NCBI GenBank assembly: GCA_900088475.1 | Contig: FLMG01001010.1 | Coordinates: forward strand, 102,588-166,587 | Source of the DNA: Hyphochytrium catenoides | Taxonomy: Eukaryota; Sar; Hyphochytriomycetes; Hyphochytriales; Hyphochytriaceae | Length of the DNA stretch: 64,000 bases | Direction of reading: 5' to 3' | In this document: in pieces, positions 22,846-34,658 of the stretch | How positions within the stretch are numbered: the first letter of the stretch is position 1 | Layout: the number at the start of each line of letters is the position of its first letter | Notes under the pieces: generated by a model | The model's input: the letters and a program-made list of their open reading frames with translations, nothing else | Database searches by the model: none | What the model was told of the DNA's origin: nothing | Translations under genes and position numbers: made by a program

Positions 22846-25652
22846 TAAGGGTCATGCAGAGAATTTAGCTGGCAGTAGAGGAATGTATGAGGACGCCATC
22901 GAAGAGTTTTCTGCTGCCTTGAGTAAAATTCCAGCCTTTCATACGGTAAAGCCGAACAAGCCATGGTCGCAGACCTCACGAAGTGCCTTAGCCATAGCAG
23001 TTTTTCACGCTTCAAGAGCGCGTTCTAACGATTTTCTTGCGTCTTCCGTTGACAACATTGAACTCATGTTCTCCAATGACGGCAGACTGCTCTTCCACTC
23101 CTGGAAGGTAGGGCGGAATGCAAGATCCAGCTGGGACAGCTAGACGGTGCACGGGCAGACCTTACCAATGCTCTTCAGGTCACTGATGGTCACCTCTCTC
23201 ATCTGCTTGATGGTTACTCTAAGCCCTTCTCTACCTAAGGCAGAATGCGGCCTGGTCATGCTCTGTTGTTCCTGCTGTCTACCTTGTGTCGTCTGTTCTA
23301 ACAGCAACTTCGTTAGATCGATGGAGAACGCGTGCAGGCTACCGCTTTGCTTGGAAAGGTATTAGAGGCCGAGGAGGACTACGAGGCTGCTTTGGAATGT
23401 TACATTAAGGCGCACGCGGTAAGAGGAGAGCGGCGTCCTCTGTCACTATCATTATTGCCATAATACGTTCTCAAAGGTCGCTGTATTCTCTGTGATTATA
23501 ACCTTTAGCTGTAAGATCTGCACTACTAAGTCAAGCGCTTCCTGTGACAGCTGCGAGGTTTTAAAGATCCAGAGCTTCTGCAGGATATTGACAGGACTTC
23601 CAAGGCACTAGGAAGAGAGCATGCAGAACAGCTTCTAAAGGAGAGAGTGACGAGAGAGGACCTCCCTCCACTCTGGCTCATAGAGAGTTACATGCAATCC
23701 TTCTCCTCAAATGCAGAGGTTCAGGAGGTAATTCTTGGCCTCTCGCGTTCTCCGCTTGAGAAAGCAGAAGACAGACTGGTAGTAGCTGGACTTTGTGAGG
23801 TGCAGCGGCTAATAGAAGAAATGAGGTACGCTTAGTGTCTTCTGTCTCTCAATGATGTCTGGCCTAAATCTTTATGAATGGGCGGCCATGAAGAGAAGGT
23901 TATAAGTGAAAACGCTATTGACCCTGTCGGTTCCCCCACTGAAGAACGGCCGTCTCTTGTAGCTATGAGGATGCTTTTGCAAAGCTCCAAGAGCTAGAGG
24001 AAGTTGCCGAGGAAGCGTCACCTATAGTGCAAGGCGTATTTCTTAATCAGTTCGGCTCGTTTGAATATCTGTGTGGAAACCTGGTAGGTAGCCTTAGGGA
24101 ACCTCGCCGTCCCTATTCACCTGTTATTTCCATTATTATGGGGATTCAGAGATACGGTATGCCCACTGCAGATGTAGTCCCTCTGGGCTGTGGCAGCAGA
24201 AAGACGTTGTTCAGCATAGTAAAGATGTGTTGCGCTCCTTGCTCACTTACTATAGTGGCTCCCGTGATACGTAGGCCCGGGCTCAGCTCCTTCTGGAAGA
24301 GAGTTTAGAAGCCTATCCGGAGCTGATTAACACACAGGTTAAGCTTGGCGGGACTTTATGCGAGATGTATGACTACGAGGCTGCACTGGATGTGTTCAAC
24401 GAGGCAGAAAGCCTGAGACAGGACGCAGACATTTTCCTGCAGAGGTACCAGTTGTCCTATTATCTTTACGCGACCTCTCCCTTTGGTTGCTCGTCAGCTT
24501 TCTGCCTCGACCCTTCCATTCCGGGGCCTGCATCATTCTTGGCCGGGATGGACTTAAGTCACTATTACATGTGACTCTGCACTTCGTCTTGCTAGGCAGA
24601 CGAGTCACTGCAGCACTAATACCTTCTCCACCCTGCTATCTCCAACCGCCCGGATCATCTATCTCTGTTATCCCTTCCCACATCATCTAAACGTAGGGGC
24701 CAAATGCATCTCATACAGAATGAGTTTGAGTTGGCAGTTAACGATTTAAGGCAAGCGGCCAACGCAAAGTCTAGCACACCGATGGCTAGGGTTATGTACG
24801 CCATGGCGCTGTACAAAGCAGAGAGAAGAGAGATGGCCATGCGAACTTTTAAGGATGCGGAAGACGCTTTCCCAGATTGCACAGAGGTGTACCTATTCTA
24901 TGGAGAGGCCTTAGCCGATAGTGGCGATCATAGGTCAGCTTCCATGCTAGGCCGTCATCCTGTTTGGCACGAAAGCCTGATCTATAGTCCTTGCTTTGTA
25001 GATCGGGACTAGCAATGTTCCAGACAGCTTCCGATCTCTCTCCCCTGAATCCCCTGCCGTTTATTAATGGGGCACGAGTATACGCTACCCTTAATGACTT
25101 CGACCGAGCGTTCAAGCACATAGACAGAGCTATCGAACTGGATCCTGGCAACTCTGCCGCCCATCTGGAGCGCGCACAGGTACCTCCAACCTTCCCAGCA
25201 ACCGTCCTACAAGCTCTCCCCCAACTTTCCAGTCCATCTTCGTCTCTTTCTTATGCGTACCCGTCCGTGATGTGCCGTCAGGTCGACTTGTTCTGTTTTC
25301 TCTTCTAGCTGTGTGCGCAACTTCTTACTGCTAGCCGCTTGGGCTGCATCGTTAAACATGACGTTTAGTTAGTATAGCGGTCAGGAACTTTGACTCTCTC
25401 TCAGATGAAATTGCATTTTGAACTCGAGATCTCACCTGGTCTGCTTGTTTGCGCATGCTCTGTCCCTCTTGCCAGCTCCTATTGAACAAAGGAGAGAAAG
25501 AAGATGAGGAGTCTGGATTCCATGAGTTCAAGATCGCGATTGATCTAGCGCGCTTCCCCGCAGAATTTGAAGACGCATTTGCTGCAGAGATGACTGCAAG
25601 ACTTCAGATCAAGGTGTCCAGAGAGTTGGGCTTGATGGAAGAGAGGCAGTGA
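22808..25652 (+). CDS. TOM70-like mitochondrial import receptor (TPR protein)
   Basis: TOM70 recognises Hsp70/Hsp90-delivered preproteins on the mitochondrial outer membrane. Exons 23112-23178, 23317-23418, 23551-23825, 23963-24083, 24275-24444, 24697-24933, 25002-25179 and 25476-25652 join in phase and encode successive TPR helices. Order and sequence follow TOM70: an early YEDAIEEF repeat, then LGREHAEQLLKER and WLIESYMQSF, later EVYLFYGEALAD, HIDRAIELDPGN and a C-terminal FKIAIDLARF helix ending at TGA. The start is uncertain: ATG 22808 leads straight into the first TPR, but no membrane anchor of the TOM70 kind is seen there. Between about 22913 and 22955 the frame shifts without room for a normal intron, and about 20-30 residues expected in the first repeats are missing (see findings). 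The family is firm; the 5' end is not. Confidence 0.82.
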
Positions 25653-28638
25653 TAAAGATAGGCAGAAATAACCAAATAGGTTATATGCGAGCATAGGGGA
25701 AGACATACAGTCGCTCCTCGATCCACGCGGTTACTTTCAGCGTAAGGAGCGAGACACCGTCCCTCATCCCGATATATGGCGTTCTGGCATCATAGGATGG
25801 TGCGGTTTGCAATACTATAGAAGCCAGAGTCATGAAGAAATATCTGGGATCTTTTGGGCGCATGCTTGTTTGGACTCCAGCCAGTCAGAGTGCTTATCGA
25901 CTAGACACATTTAGGGGATGAGTTTGACACTCATACTTCATATCTGAGAGAGAGCTCTTGAAGACTGACGATGAAGCCAGTGTTGAGCTTTAATGGACAT
26001 CAACTCTTTGTTACTCTTGTCTCCGCCATCGTTGGCCTTCCACACTTTCTCGCTCTGGTAAACCTCACACCGTGTTCTTCCCCCCTCATTAATAGTATCC
26101 AGTGTCCCTGGCTCCTAGCTTCTGCAAACCAAAGACGTTTACCGAGGTACGTTATGACTATCGTGGGAGAGGGTAGAAGGCGACCGCTAGTGACGTTTAC
26201 TAATCTGCAGTACTTTTGACTATTGCACAAGGCCTCTGCCCTGAAGAGAGGCCGTAAGTTCGACTTGATGAAGAGAAGGGAAGTGAATATCACTACGAGA
26301 TGCAGTGTCTTGATTTCCTTTAGTTAGATGTATGGCAGGTATGCGAAGTTATTTCTCGTCTAAGCGAACCGCACATGGTGAAACTCTACAAACGATGATG
26401 CGACATAGGATTGAGAAGTAATGATCTCAAGCCGCCAAAAAGGTATTTTCTAGGAAGAGGATTAGCTTACAAGTGCTTCTGTTGATGCTGCTGCTATTGA
26501 GATCATTTAGTAGTGCTTATATTGCTCTCTTGCGCAGAGGTAGGCCGAAACAGCCGCGAGCCTCACTTGACGGAGCTGAAGCAGAAGTCATCAATGTCAC
26601 CGATACCATCCACACCTTGGCCGCCAGACGAAGAGAATCTCATTAAGCGATTGCAATAGGGGTCGTAGAGACCTCTGCACCATCACATAGGCCCACTACC
26701 TATCAGCACCATCATACCGGAAAACCATGTGGTCACTAAAGTTAGTAGTAGAGAGAGTTCCGGATACCAGCCTTGTTCGCCATCTCAATGACCAAGTAGA
26801 AGAAGGATCTGTTAGAATACAGGTTCAAGACTAGCCGGCGCGTGAGTCCGGTAGCGTGAGTAACAAATCCAAAGGGGAACACGACGTCGTCTAATGGGAC
26901 ATATAGGCACATTGGTCTGTGTCCTTGCCCTTCATTAATGGAAAAGAAGGTGCAATAGGTCGGGCTTATCTAACAGCATTTGATACTCTTGGGCCGCACC
27001 GGGAGTTACGTGGAATGTTTGATACGACTTTCCAGGAGAGAAGCGGAAGCGAGGAGGAGATGAGGTGCACTTGCACATGCGAAGTTCTGACTTTTGAGAT
27101 TGTAGAAAAGCAGAGTAGTATTGGCTGTGAACAAGCATGAATCCTTAGGGCGGCATAAGTGAAGTTTTGGCACCCGTCCCCTGACGACACCATCTTTCCT
27201 ACATAAACATTTACACCGTCCCACGCTCAATTGGCTCTACCTCTCTGTCCAAGGCCCACTGTTTTCTGCTCCTCCACACTCTTAAAGGTTAAGCACCTCC
27301 GTAACCACAAACTCCATATCCTCCTCAATTTCGCTTGCTCGTTGGAGTTCTTCACAGACGTCCGGTATGCGCTCCTTCTTCTCGTACCTGCCCAGCTACT
27401 ATGACTTTTTCTGCTTCGAGCGATTAATCCCCACGCAGAGAGAGCATGTCAGGTAGCAGTGGTTCACAACCTTAGCCATTAACAAAGATCTCCGTCCTCT
27501 CACTCAGAGGCTCAGTTGCGAGTCCTACCGCATCAACTCCACGTATCTTACTCACAAACCCCCTTCATTCCAGAAGCTCATCATCAACGCTAGAGATTAT
27601 CTTCTCCTCCATGACCATGAACAGCATTCTCACCACCTGAGGCAGTGTCGCAATGACACGGAGGCAAAAATGGAGAGGATAGAGGGCTTATTAACATGAG
27701 CCCTGGCAGGGATAGCACATGGGTAGAGCGATCTAAAAGGTGGCACTGCAAGAGAAAGAGACCCAATGAACAGCGCTTCGCTGAGCGGACTCTGCACCCT
27801 CCCCGTAGCCAAGAACGAGTTCCTCTTCTTCTAACTAAGAGATCGCTTTTAGTCAGCGAGTTCGCTGTCTCAGCCCGTAGCAACATTCACCGCTCGATGT
27901 GGAAGGTTTATGGTCATCGTTGCCGCTTTGTTGAGATCTTGATGAGCTCTTGATAGTAAAACTCCAATGGTGAGAGAATCCTAGATTCTCTTGAGCAATT
28001 TCAGTAATCAGTCTGGTGGTGATGCTTCGGCAATTTCAGTAATCAGTCCGATGGTGATGCTTCGGTTTGGTTTTGATCTCAATCCAACGGTTAGCTCTCT
28101 TCAAACCTCGTGGCCCTACTACTACAAGGGTCGTACTAGGGGTGGGGTGAGCAAACGCCATATTACTACACCTCTTGGCAATGTCCCATCCATCCCCCTG
28201 GGGACAACCTTGTCATTTCACGGCCCATCCACCTAATGATTGGTGCTAGACAAAAGGGGAGGTAGGATTTTGGCGGGAGACTTGCCTGCCGATGACTGAC
28301 AGGCACAGCGACACAACAGGTCCGAAGGCTTTTCTTGCTTTGCTGCTTTGCGCTGCAGGTTGTGCCCAGTGCCGGCTTGCCGTCTCAGTTCCAATCTTCA
28401 AGTCTCATTCATCCAAGGTTCCTGATTGTCTTGTCGTGAAAAGACCAGCGCTAAGGAAGGATCACTCTATCCATTGAAAGGTACACGGCATCCTGACTCA
28501 AGCTGGGTGACTCTTCTTAGTTTCATTGTAAAGCACAAAATACTATCTCTCTCTGAAATAGATCGTTGCTAACTTCCACCTCATCTTCTCACGTTGCCCA
28601 TGCATTGCGTTTGACAGAGATACTCAACCTTTGCAGCC
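25653..28638. other. Gene-poor stretch of 3 kb
   Basis: I see no coding region with family features in this longest gap of the window. Open frames are short, have no splice-linked partners and show no codon structure. It carries the 35-base tandem duplication at 27996-28065. The last 150 bases, with T/C-rich segments, form the promoter and leader of importin alpha. An RNA gene cannot be excluded by eye. Confidence 0.4.
27996..28065 (+). repeat. Tandem duplication, 2 x 35 bases
   Basis: Two adjacent copies (27996-28030 and 28031-28065) each begin CAATTTCAGTAATCAGTC and end GGTGATGCTTCGG. They differ only at three positions in the middle (TGG versus CGA before TGG). The high identity suggests a recent local duplication. 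Confidence 0.9.
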
Positions 28639-30461
28639 ATGGCTACCAAGGGTACTCTCCTCAAGAAGCAGATCAAGAAGGGACTTGATGGTTCGGACTG
28701 TAGAAGGCGCAGGAACGAAACCAGCGTTCAAATCCGTAAGACAAAGCGGGAAGAAGGGCTTGCCAAGAGACGGAATCTGCCCACGGATGTCCCACAATTT
28801 GACTCTCAGGATCAGGCATCCAGTCAGTCTAACACCGTCGCGACCCAGGCTTCCATAGCAGAGTTACCGCAATACGTCAAAGGTACGTAGTGCTAGGGGG
28901 GCACCACCAGTGGGAGACTAACATGGAACAGAGGGGACGGACGGGAAAAGGCAGTTATGCTTTCTTCTATCTAAACACCATTTTTATGTAGGCGTACATT
29001 CCAGTGAACCACAGCTACGCTATGAGGCCACCCGAAGCATCAGAAAGCTGCTATCTGTGGAGACCTCGCCTCCAGTGCGCGCTGTCATCGACAGTGGAGT
29101 ACTGCCCACCATAATCTCCTTTTTAAGCATCAATGGCGAGCCGCGGCTGCAATTTGAGGCCGCTTGGGTGCTGACTAATGTGGCCTCGACCACCATGACA
29201 AAACTGGTGGTAGAATTAGGTGCTCTACCTTTTCTACTTCCTCTTCTTACTTGCAGCAATGCAGATGTAAGAGAACAGGCCATTTGGTGCGTGGGAAATA
29301 TCAGTGGCGATTGCGCAGAGCTCCGCGATAGCTGTCTGGCGCATGGCGCCTTAGAGTGGATCCTCCTGAACATCCAGCAGCCTGCTAGCATGTCCCTTCT
29401 TAGGAACGCGACATGGGTTCTGTCTAACTTGTGCAGAGGGAAGCCAGCACCTCATATTGATAGCGTGAAACCCGCCATCCCTGCTCTTGCCGCTCTTCTG
29501 AAGCACGAAGACAAGGAAGTCGTTACCGATGCCTGCTGGGCTCTCTCGTACCTTTCTGACGGTGACGATGCACGGATTCAAGCTGTTGTGGAGGCCGGAG
29601 TGACCCCAGAGTTGCTTCGCCTTATGACAAGTGCCACGAATGAGACCATTACTCCGGCACTTCGCACGATCGGGAACATCGTCTCAGGTAAGGCTAGCCT
29701 GCCTCCTTTCCACTTGTGTACCCCCATTTCCTCTGGCCATTTTTTTTACAATGATTGGCACTCTTCGATCACTGATCCACTGCCATCGCTCATGATTTTT
29801 TCTATTTTTATGGCCTCCAGGTAGCGAGCATCTGACACAATCCGTGATTGACAGTGGAGCCATACCCGTCTTGAGCTCCTTACTTGAGAATCCAAAGACA
29901 TCAATCCGCAAAGAGGCTTGTTGGGCACTCTCCAACATAGCCGCTGGCACTCAAGCCCAGATCAAGGCGTTAGTGGAGACACCACAAACTCTTGAAGCTG
30001 TAATCCAGCAGCTGGGTACGGCAGAATGGGATGTGAAAAAGGAAGCGCTCTGGGTCGTTGCAAACATCGCTATTAGCGGGACCAAGGCTCAAATTAAGCG
30101 GGTCATCGACCTTGGTGCTATAGAGCACTTTTGCTACTTCCTAGAGGTTGAGGACGCCAAGCTCATCAATCTTGCTTTGGAGGCGCTAGAGAGTATCCTG
30201 AAGCTTGGAGCGCAGGATAATAGCGACTATCAGAGCATGATAGACGAGGTCGGAGGGCTTAACAAACTGGAAAACCTTCAGAACCACGAGAACCTTGGAA
30301 TATATGAGAAGGCTGTCAGTATCATCGAAAACTTCTTCGGTGTTGACGAAGAGGAGGAAGACGAGAATGTGGCGCCTGAGTGGGATGGCAATAACTTTGG
30401 CTTTGGTGCTAATACCGCCATACCAAGCGGCGGCTTTAACTTTGGCAGTGGTGCCTTCTAA
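28639..30461 (+). CDS. Importin subunit alpha (karyopherin alpha)
   Basis: Importin alpha binds classical nuclear localisation signals and hands the cargo to importin beta. Exons 28639-28882, 28992-29687 and 29821-30461 join in phase to about 526 residues, the usual family length. The start ATG sits in a good context (CCATGG). Residues about 10-50 form the basic importin-beta-binding domain (KKGLDGSDCRRRRNE, then KTKREEGLAKRRNLP). Armadillo repeats follow, with the conserved NLS-contact pattern of Trp and Asn one turn apart (AAWVLTNVAS, AIWCVGNISGD, ATWVLSNLCRG, ACWALSYLSDG, ACWALSNIAAG, ALWVVANIA). The C-terminus is acidic, then Gly/Phe-rich. Both introns are about 110-135 bases with canonical borders. 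Nothing is missing. Confidence 0.97.
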
Positions 30462-31635
30462 ATCCCCGGTAGTTCCACTATGCTGCCTATCCACTATCGG
30501 GAAACTGAAAGGGTTGACATGACTTACAACATTGCTGATTGGATCAGCGATAGTCAAGGCTTTCTCTGTCTCCCCTGACTAGCTAGTATTTAGAGTGTGT
30601 TACTACAGGATGCTGAAGCAGCAATAAACCTAACCAATTCACGTCTGTTACAGCCTCCTGTCGGAGTACTAGTTTCGCAACCTTTGGGAAGACCACATGC
30701 ATCCTGATGGCAGCGTATCATTACTGATATTCTGAGGTTCGTGTCGGAGAACTAGTTCCGCAACCTTCCGGAGGACCGCATGCATCCTGATGGCGAGGTA
30801 CTATCAATACTGATGGTCTTCGGCTTCTGAGTGACCTCCTGTCGGGGCACTAGTTTGGCAACCTTCCGAAAGACCGCATGCATCCTGCTGGTACTAGTAG
30901 TATTGCCGTCTGCCAAACCACGTAACTGATGAAGAAACATCATGGGACGGGTGGCCAATGCCAACGGATCAGTCTGCTCTTTCCCATTAGCTCCTGCAAG
31001 ATCGGAGACGGTTGCCGCCGTATTATAACTTCTCTTCAACATTCAAATTCCAACAGCCAGTATCACAACTTCCCACGGTATAGAATCCAGGGGGATCTCT
31101 GTGCGTTTGGGTCCAGTTTCATGTGTTTTCTTGTTGAAGTGAGAGCAGCTCCATACATTTTACCTACGACCGGAAACCGAATTGGGTCTGGCCTCTGTCT
31201 CCTGAAGACAAGAGCCCCATTTCCTATTTCACAACAGCTTTTCTTTGTCTTCTCAATACAACTATAATTAGAGCTTGAGAGCAACTGCATCTATGACTGT
31301 ACCTCGCAAGCATTATCGGGAAGGCCAACAAGCTCCGGAATTTATTTTCCAGATCGTTTGAGACTCCAGATTTAGAGCAGAGTTTTAATTATTAGAAGAA
31401 TCTACCCGAGACTGCATGCTGTTCGGTTACTCGTGGGTGGAGGTTCCGACGAAAGAATTTCATACTTCTGTAGGGAGGCGTTGCTGTTATCAGACCTTAA
31501 AGCTGGGTAAGGAAGGGAGCAGGTCCTGGTTACGAAGGATGGCCATTGATCTATCGTGGTGACTACTTGCCTTTTCTGGGCTATCTACGTTGTCACTATC
31601 TTTCTTTTGGAGGTAGTTAGGTGAAGTAGACAGGC
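30462..31635. other. Intergenic stretch with degenerate tandem repeats
   Basis: This 1.2 kb between importin alpha and the RING gene (both plus) contains three diverged copies of a roughly 52-base unit (listed separately) and no recognisable gene. AATAAA at 30623, in the sequence GCAATAAACC, is a possible polyadenylation signal for importin alpha about 160 bases after its stop. Confidence 0.45.
30658..30893 (+). repeat. Three degenerate direct repeats, about 52 bases each
   Basis: Copies at about 30658-30713, 30747-30802 and 30838-30893 share the order GTCGG, ACTAGTT, GCAACCTT, GACC and GCATGCATCCTG, spaced about 90 bases apart. Substitutions are scattered and indels are few within the core, so the copies look older than the 35-base duplication at 27996. 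The core contains the palindromes ACTAGT and GCATGC/ATGCAT. The repeats lie downstream of importin alpha, in a non-coding position. Confidence 0.88.
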
Positions 31636-34189
31636 ATGAGTGGCGTATCTCATGTCCGTCTTCCAACCGAGAGCCCTCCATACCGTCGCAATAGTGGAGA
31701 CGAGGACGCCGATTTGCATCCCGATTTCGATGCGGCCGACGCTACTCAAATGGCTGAGAGTGAAGGAGGGATCAGACATGAGCGGTTCCTAGCTGCACTG
31801 CCAACGGATAGTCCTCCTGTTACTCCAATGCAAATGAGGATCAGCCGAGGCTTTTCAGTTGCTTCGATCGGTGGAACGGGAAGTCCCACATCATCTCCTT
31901 CCGCTCTTCCCATGAGAGGCAGATCGGGGAGTCGTCTGGGCCCCAGGCGGTTGTATCGTCAGCGCAGCTCCAGAATCGTCGATGTGGATGCTCAAGCAGT
32001 GAGGCAGACTGTGCTAACCAATAGCATGCAAGAAGCACAGAATGCAAGGACAAGCAGGATAGCCATATTCATTCTTACTGTGTGCTTTCTACCCCAAGTA
32101 AGTCTTAGTTTGGCATCAAGACTCAATCTCTAGTCCTGCTTCATTTGTATGTTTGCTACTGTTACACACGTCCTCGCTCCGCAGTCTCTCTATTCCACAC
32201 TAAGAGAACTACTTGCCCTACAAAAGATTATCGTTGGCTCTGTGGTCCTCGCGTCGTACTGGGAACCTGGAGCCAAGATGTGCGGAAAGACCCAGATTTG
32301 GTCCCTGGCCGTGATCATTCACATGGTCTTTTCTCTCGCTCTGGACTGGATAATGGTAGGCCCAGAGAGAGCTTTTTCTCACTCTCGTTGCGCCTCAACA
32401 GTATTGATGAGAATATGCAAAGTATCCTGCTTCACGGCCTGACAATTTTTGGTAGTTTCCATTGTCACTTGTCTCGCTGTGGGCCATGTATGTAGTTCCT
32501 ATGATTCCATTTACAATCTCTGACATCTGAGGATAATCCCCTTGGCGTGTCGCTCGTAGAGTTATTCTTTTAGACAAGAATGACTCCTTTTACCGCTGAT
32601 GTTCCTTTACAACATGCGCACGCGCTTACCACTATTCTGCTGAACTCTTTTGGGCGCTCTCATTCCATCTTGTCTGAACTACCTGGTGTTCAGTACTGGA
32701 AAGGTATCGTGCTTACGGACCCGGCACCCTCGGATTGGGGGGCCCGGATGGTTGAAAGGGTCAAGTACCTAGTGGATCTAGTGGGTCTGCTTCTCTTCGT
32801 GGTAAGTCACCTTGACCACTTACTTCTGGTTGAGGCTCCTCCGTACATTCCTGCGATTCAGGTTCACATCTCTGCTGATCTGCATAAAAGAAGACGTCCT
32901 CTCAGTTGGAATTCTCTTTTTGAGTCCGGTCGCGTATTCATTTCTCTCATTCTGTTGCAGAATATGCAACTCCTCAGACCTCTGCGCTACGTCTCATTGA
33001 CTAAAGTGTAGACCTGTCATTCTTCGATTGATTGATTGCCTTCTTGCCGCCTCACGTTTCTTTCATAGTTCCTATGACTCTCTGGCTCATGTCATTATCG
33101 TTGTTAACGGACGGATGTCGCATCTCTTCTCGTCTGACTCTATCCTGCTGTTGTCCCTATTCACTTCTACCTGTGCTGTTACGGGGAGTTTATTAACTTT
33201 CTCCTGTTGCTTTGTGCCTGACGGTTGCCACCGCTGACTCTTCAACCAATTGTTGCATGCGTCACGTCGCTGTTGTCGGTTCCAATAGCTGGGAAATGTC
33301 ATTGTCTTCTCCTCTGACTCGGGGTGCAGAGATGAAGATTCAGGAGTCTATGCTTTGGGCTTGGCCTTGGTCATCATCAGCTACCTCCGCCTATGCTTCC
33401 CATGTGTGGTCATTATCATCCTTCTTCCGCTGGCTTGCTTCTGTCTTCCGTGCCTTATACAGCTGCTCAATCGGCTACAAGATCCTCATAGGGCGAAAGG
33501 TGTTTCTCAAGAGGTAAGATGACTTTCCGCAAGAAGATAGGGTGCCGGGCGTTGAAGCCTAGAGGGTTCATGTGATACGTCTCATTTCGGTCACGTTCGT
33601 TGCTTCATGCTTAATCTGACTTCCTTCGGTGTCCTATTGGACCGCTCCGGTGGTGGCGGGTGCACCACAAGTTTGTTTCTGGGCTTGCGCTTGTCAACGA
33701 TTTTGGATTGTCGTGGCGCTGGTTCCTCTAACCTCTCTTTGTTTATCACCGATTTTAACATTGGGTTTCTTCGACTAAGCGTCTCTTGTCCGTTTCTGCT
33801 CTCTGAATTGCATCTGAAAACAGCTGATTGACAAGCTAGAGGTGCGAAACTACTCAGCAGGGATGTTCCACGAAGGAGACTCAACCTGCTCCATATGTCT
33901 GTCCGATTATGAGGAAGGACAAGCACTTCGCATACTTCCTTGCGAGCACCACTTCTGTCGGGATTGTGTAGATGAGTGGCTTAAGGTCAATCCTTGCTGT
34001 CCACTCTGTAGAGCCGACGCCTTCCCGACTCAAACGCGCGAAACTCGTGCTCAAGAAGAGACGGACGATCCTTCTGTACCCAGCAGTGCAGCAGTAAGAA
34101 TGGGTTCGCAACTTTCAGATATAGAGGAAGGTATCCCCTCGAACAATAGACGATCACTATCCACGTCACCTTCCTTGTCTGTCCTGTAG
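31636..34189 (+). CDS. Multi-pass membrane RING-finger E3 ubiquitin ligase (RIE1-like layout)
   Basis: Exons 31636-32097, 32185-32355, 32456-32491, 32694-32801, 33289-33513 and 33824-34189 join in phase to about 455 residues. A long Ser/Pro/Arg-rich cytosolic N-terminus is followed by about four hydrophobic segments (SRIAIFILTVCFL, KIIVGSVVLAS, SLAVIIHMVFSLALDW, then VDLVGLLLFV and a long CVVIIILLPLACFCLPC stretch). The C-terminal RING is of the C3HC4 type: C-x2-C, LPCEHHFC, RDC, then CCPLC, followed by a Ser/Thr-rich tail. Such proteins ubiquitinate substrates at membranes. This order (membrane segments, then one C-terminal RING) is common in plant RIE1-type and related ligases. The tiny 36-base exon is the least certain part. 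The substrate is unknown. Confidence 0.85.
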
Positions 34190-34620
34190 GAGGACAAACG
34201 CAGGCCCATCTAGCCTAGACGCAGTGTTATCACTGGAAAAGTGCTTAACGGCTGCACAAGACACCAGACAAACAGAACAGAGACGCAGACCAGCTCTGAA
34301 AGTCCTACACCAGACCTTCGAGAGGGCATTGTTGATGCTTCTTTGTGTACATATCAAGGTCTACGTTCTATGTGTAAAGGTTAATGGGAGAATTGCACAA
34401 GACATGAAAAGGATCCGATATACGACGAAGGAATAATTGATAAATTAGCAGGATAGAAAGATGAATAGCGTCTCTATCTTTCTTATTTGCTACTGCTTCC
34501 ATCGAGGTTCGCGTAGGTCTTCTTCCGAGCCTTCACCACCCGCCTGAGGACACAAAGTGAGACAAAGAAGCCCTTAAGGTTAGCTTCATCAACGTTGCTC
34601 TTTCCTTCTGTGAACCTACA
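34190..34620. other. Convergent 3' intergenic region
   Basis: This 431-base gap lies between the RING gene (plus) and the RBM26-like gene (minus), tail to tail. No gene is visible. The 22-base tandem repeat begins at its right border. Confidence 0.4.
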
Positions 34621-34658
34621 TCATCTTCCTTGCCAACCTACATCATCTTCCTTGCCAA
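34615..34658 (+). repeat. Perfect tandem duplication, 2 x 22 bases, across a stop codon
   Basis: CCTACATCATCTTCCTTGCCAA occurs at 34615-34636 and again at 34637-34658 without a mismatch. On the minus strand, the copies encode the last residues and the stop codon of the RBM26-like protein. Confidence 0.93.

Noticed and set aside
26919-27140. Possible small gene in the 3 kb gap
   Set aside because: It has a non-ATG start, no hydrophobic or motif structure and no splice partners.
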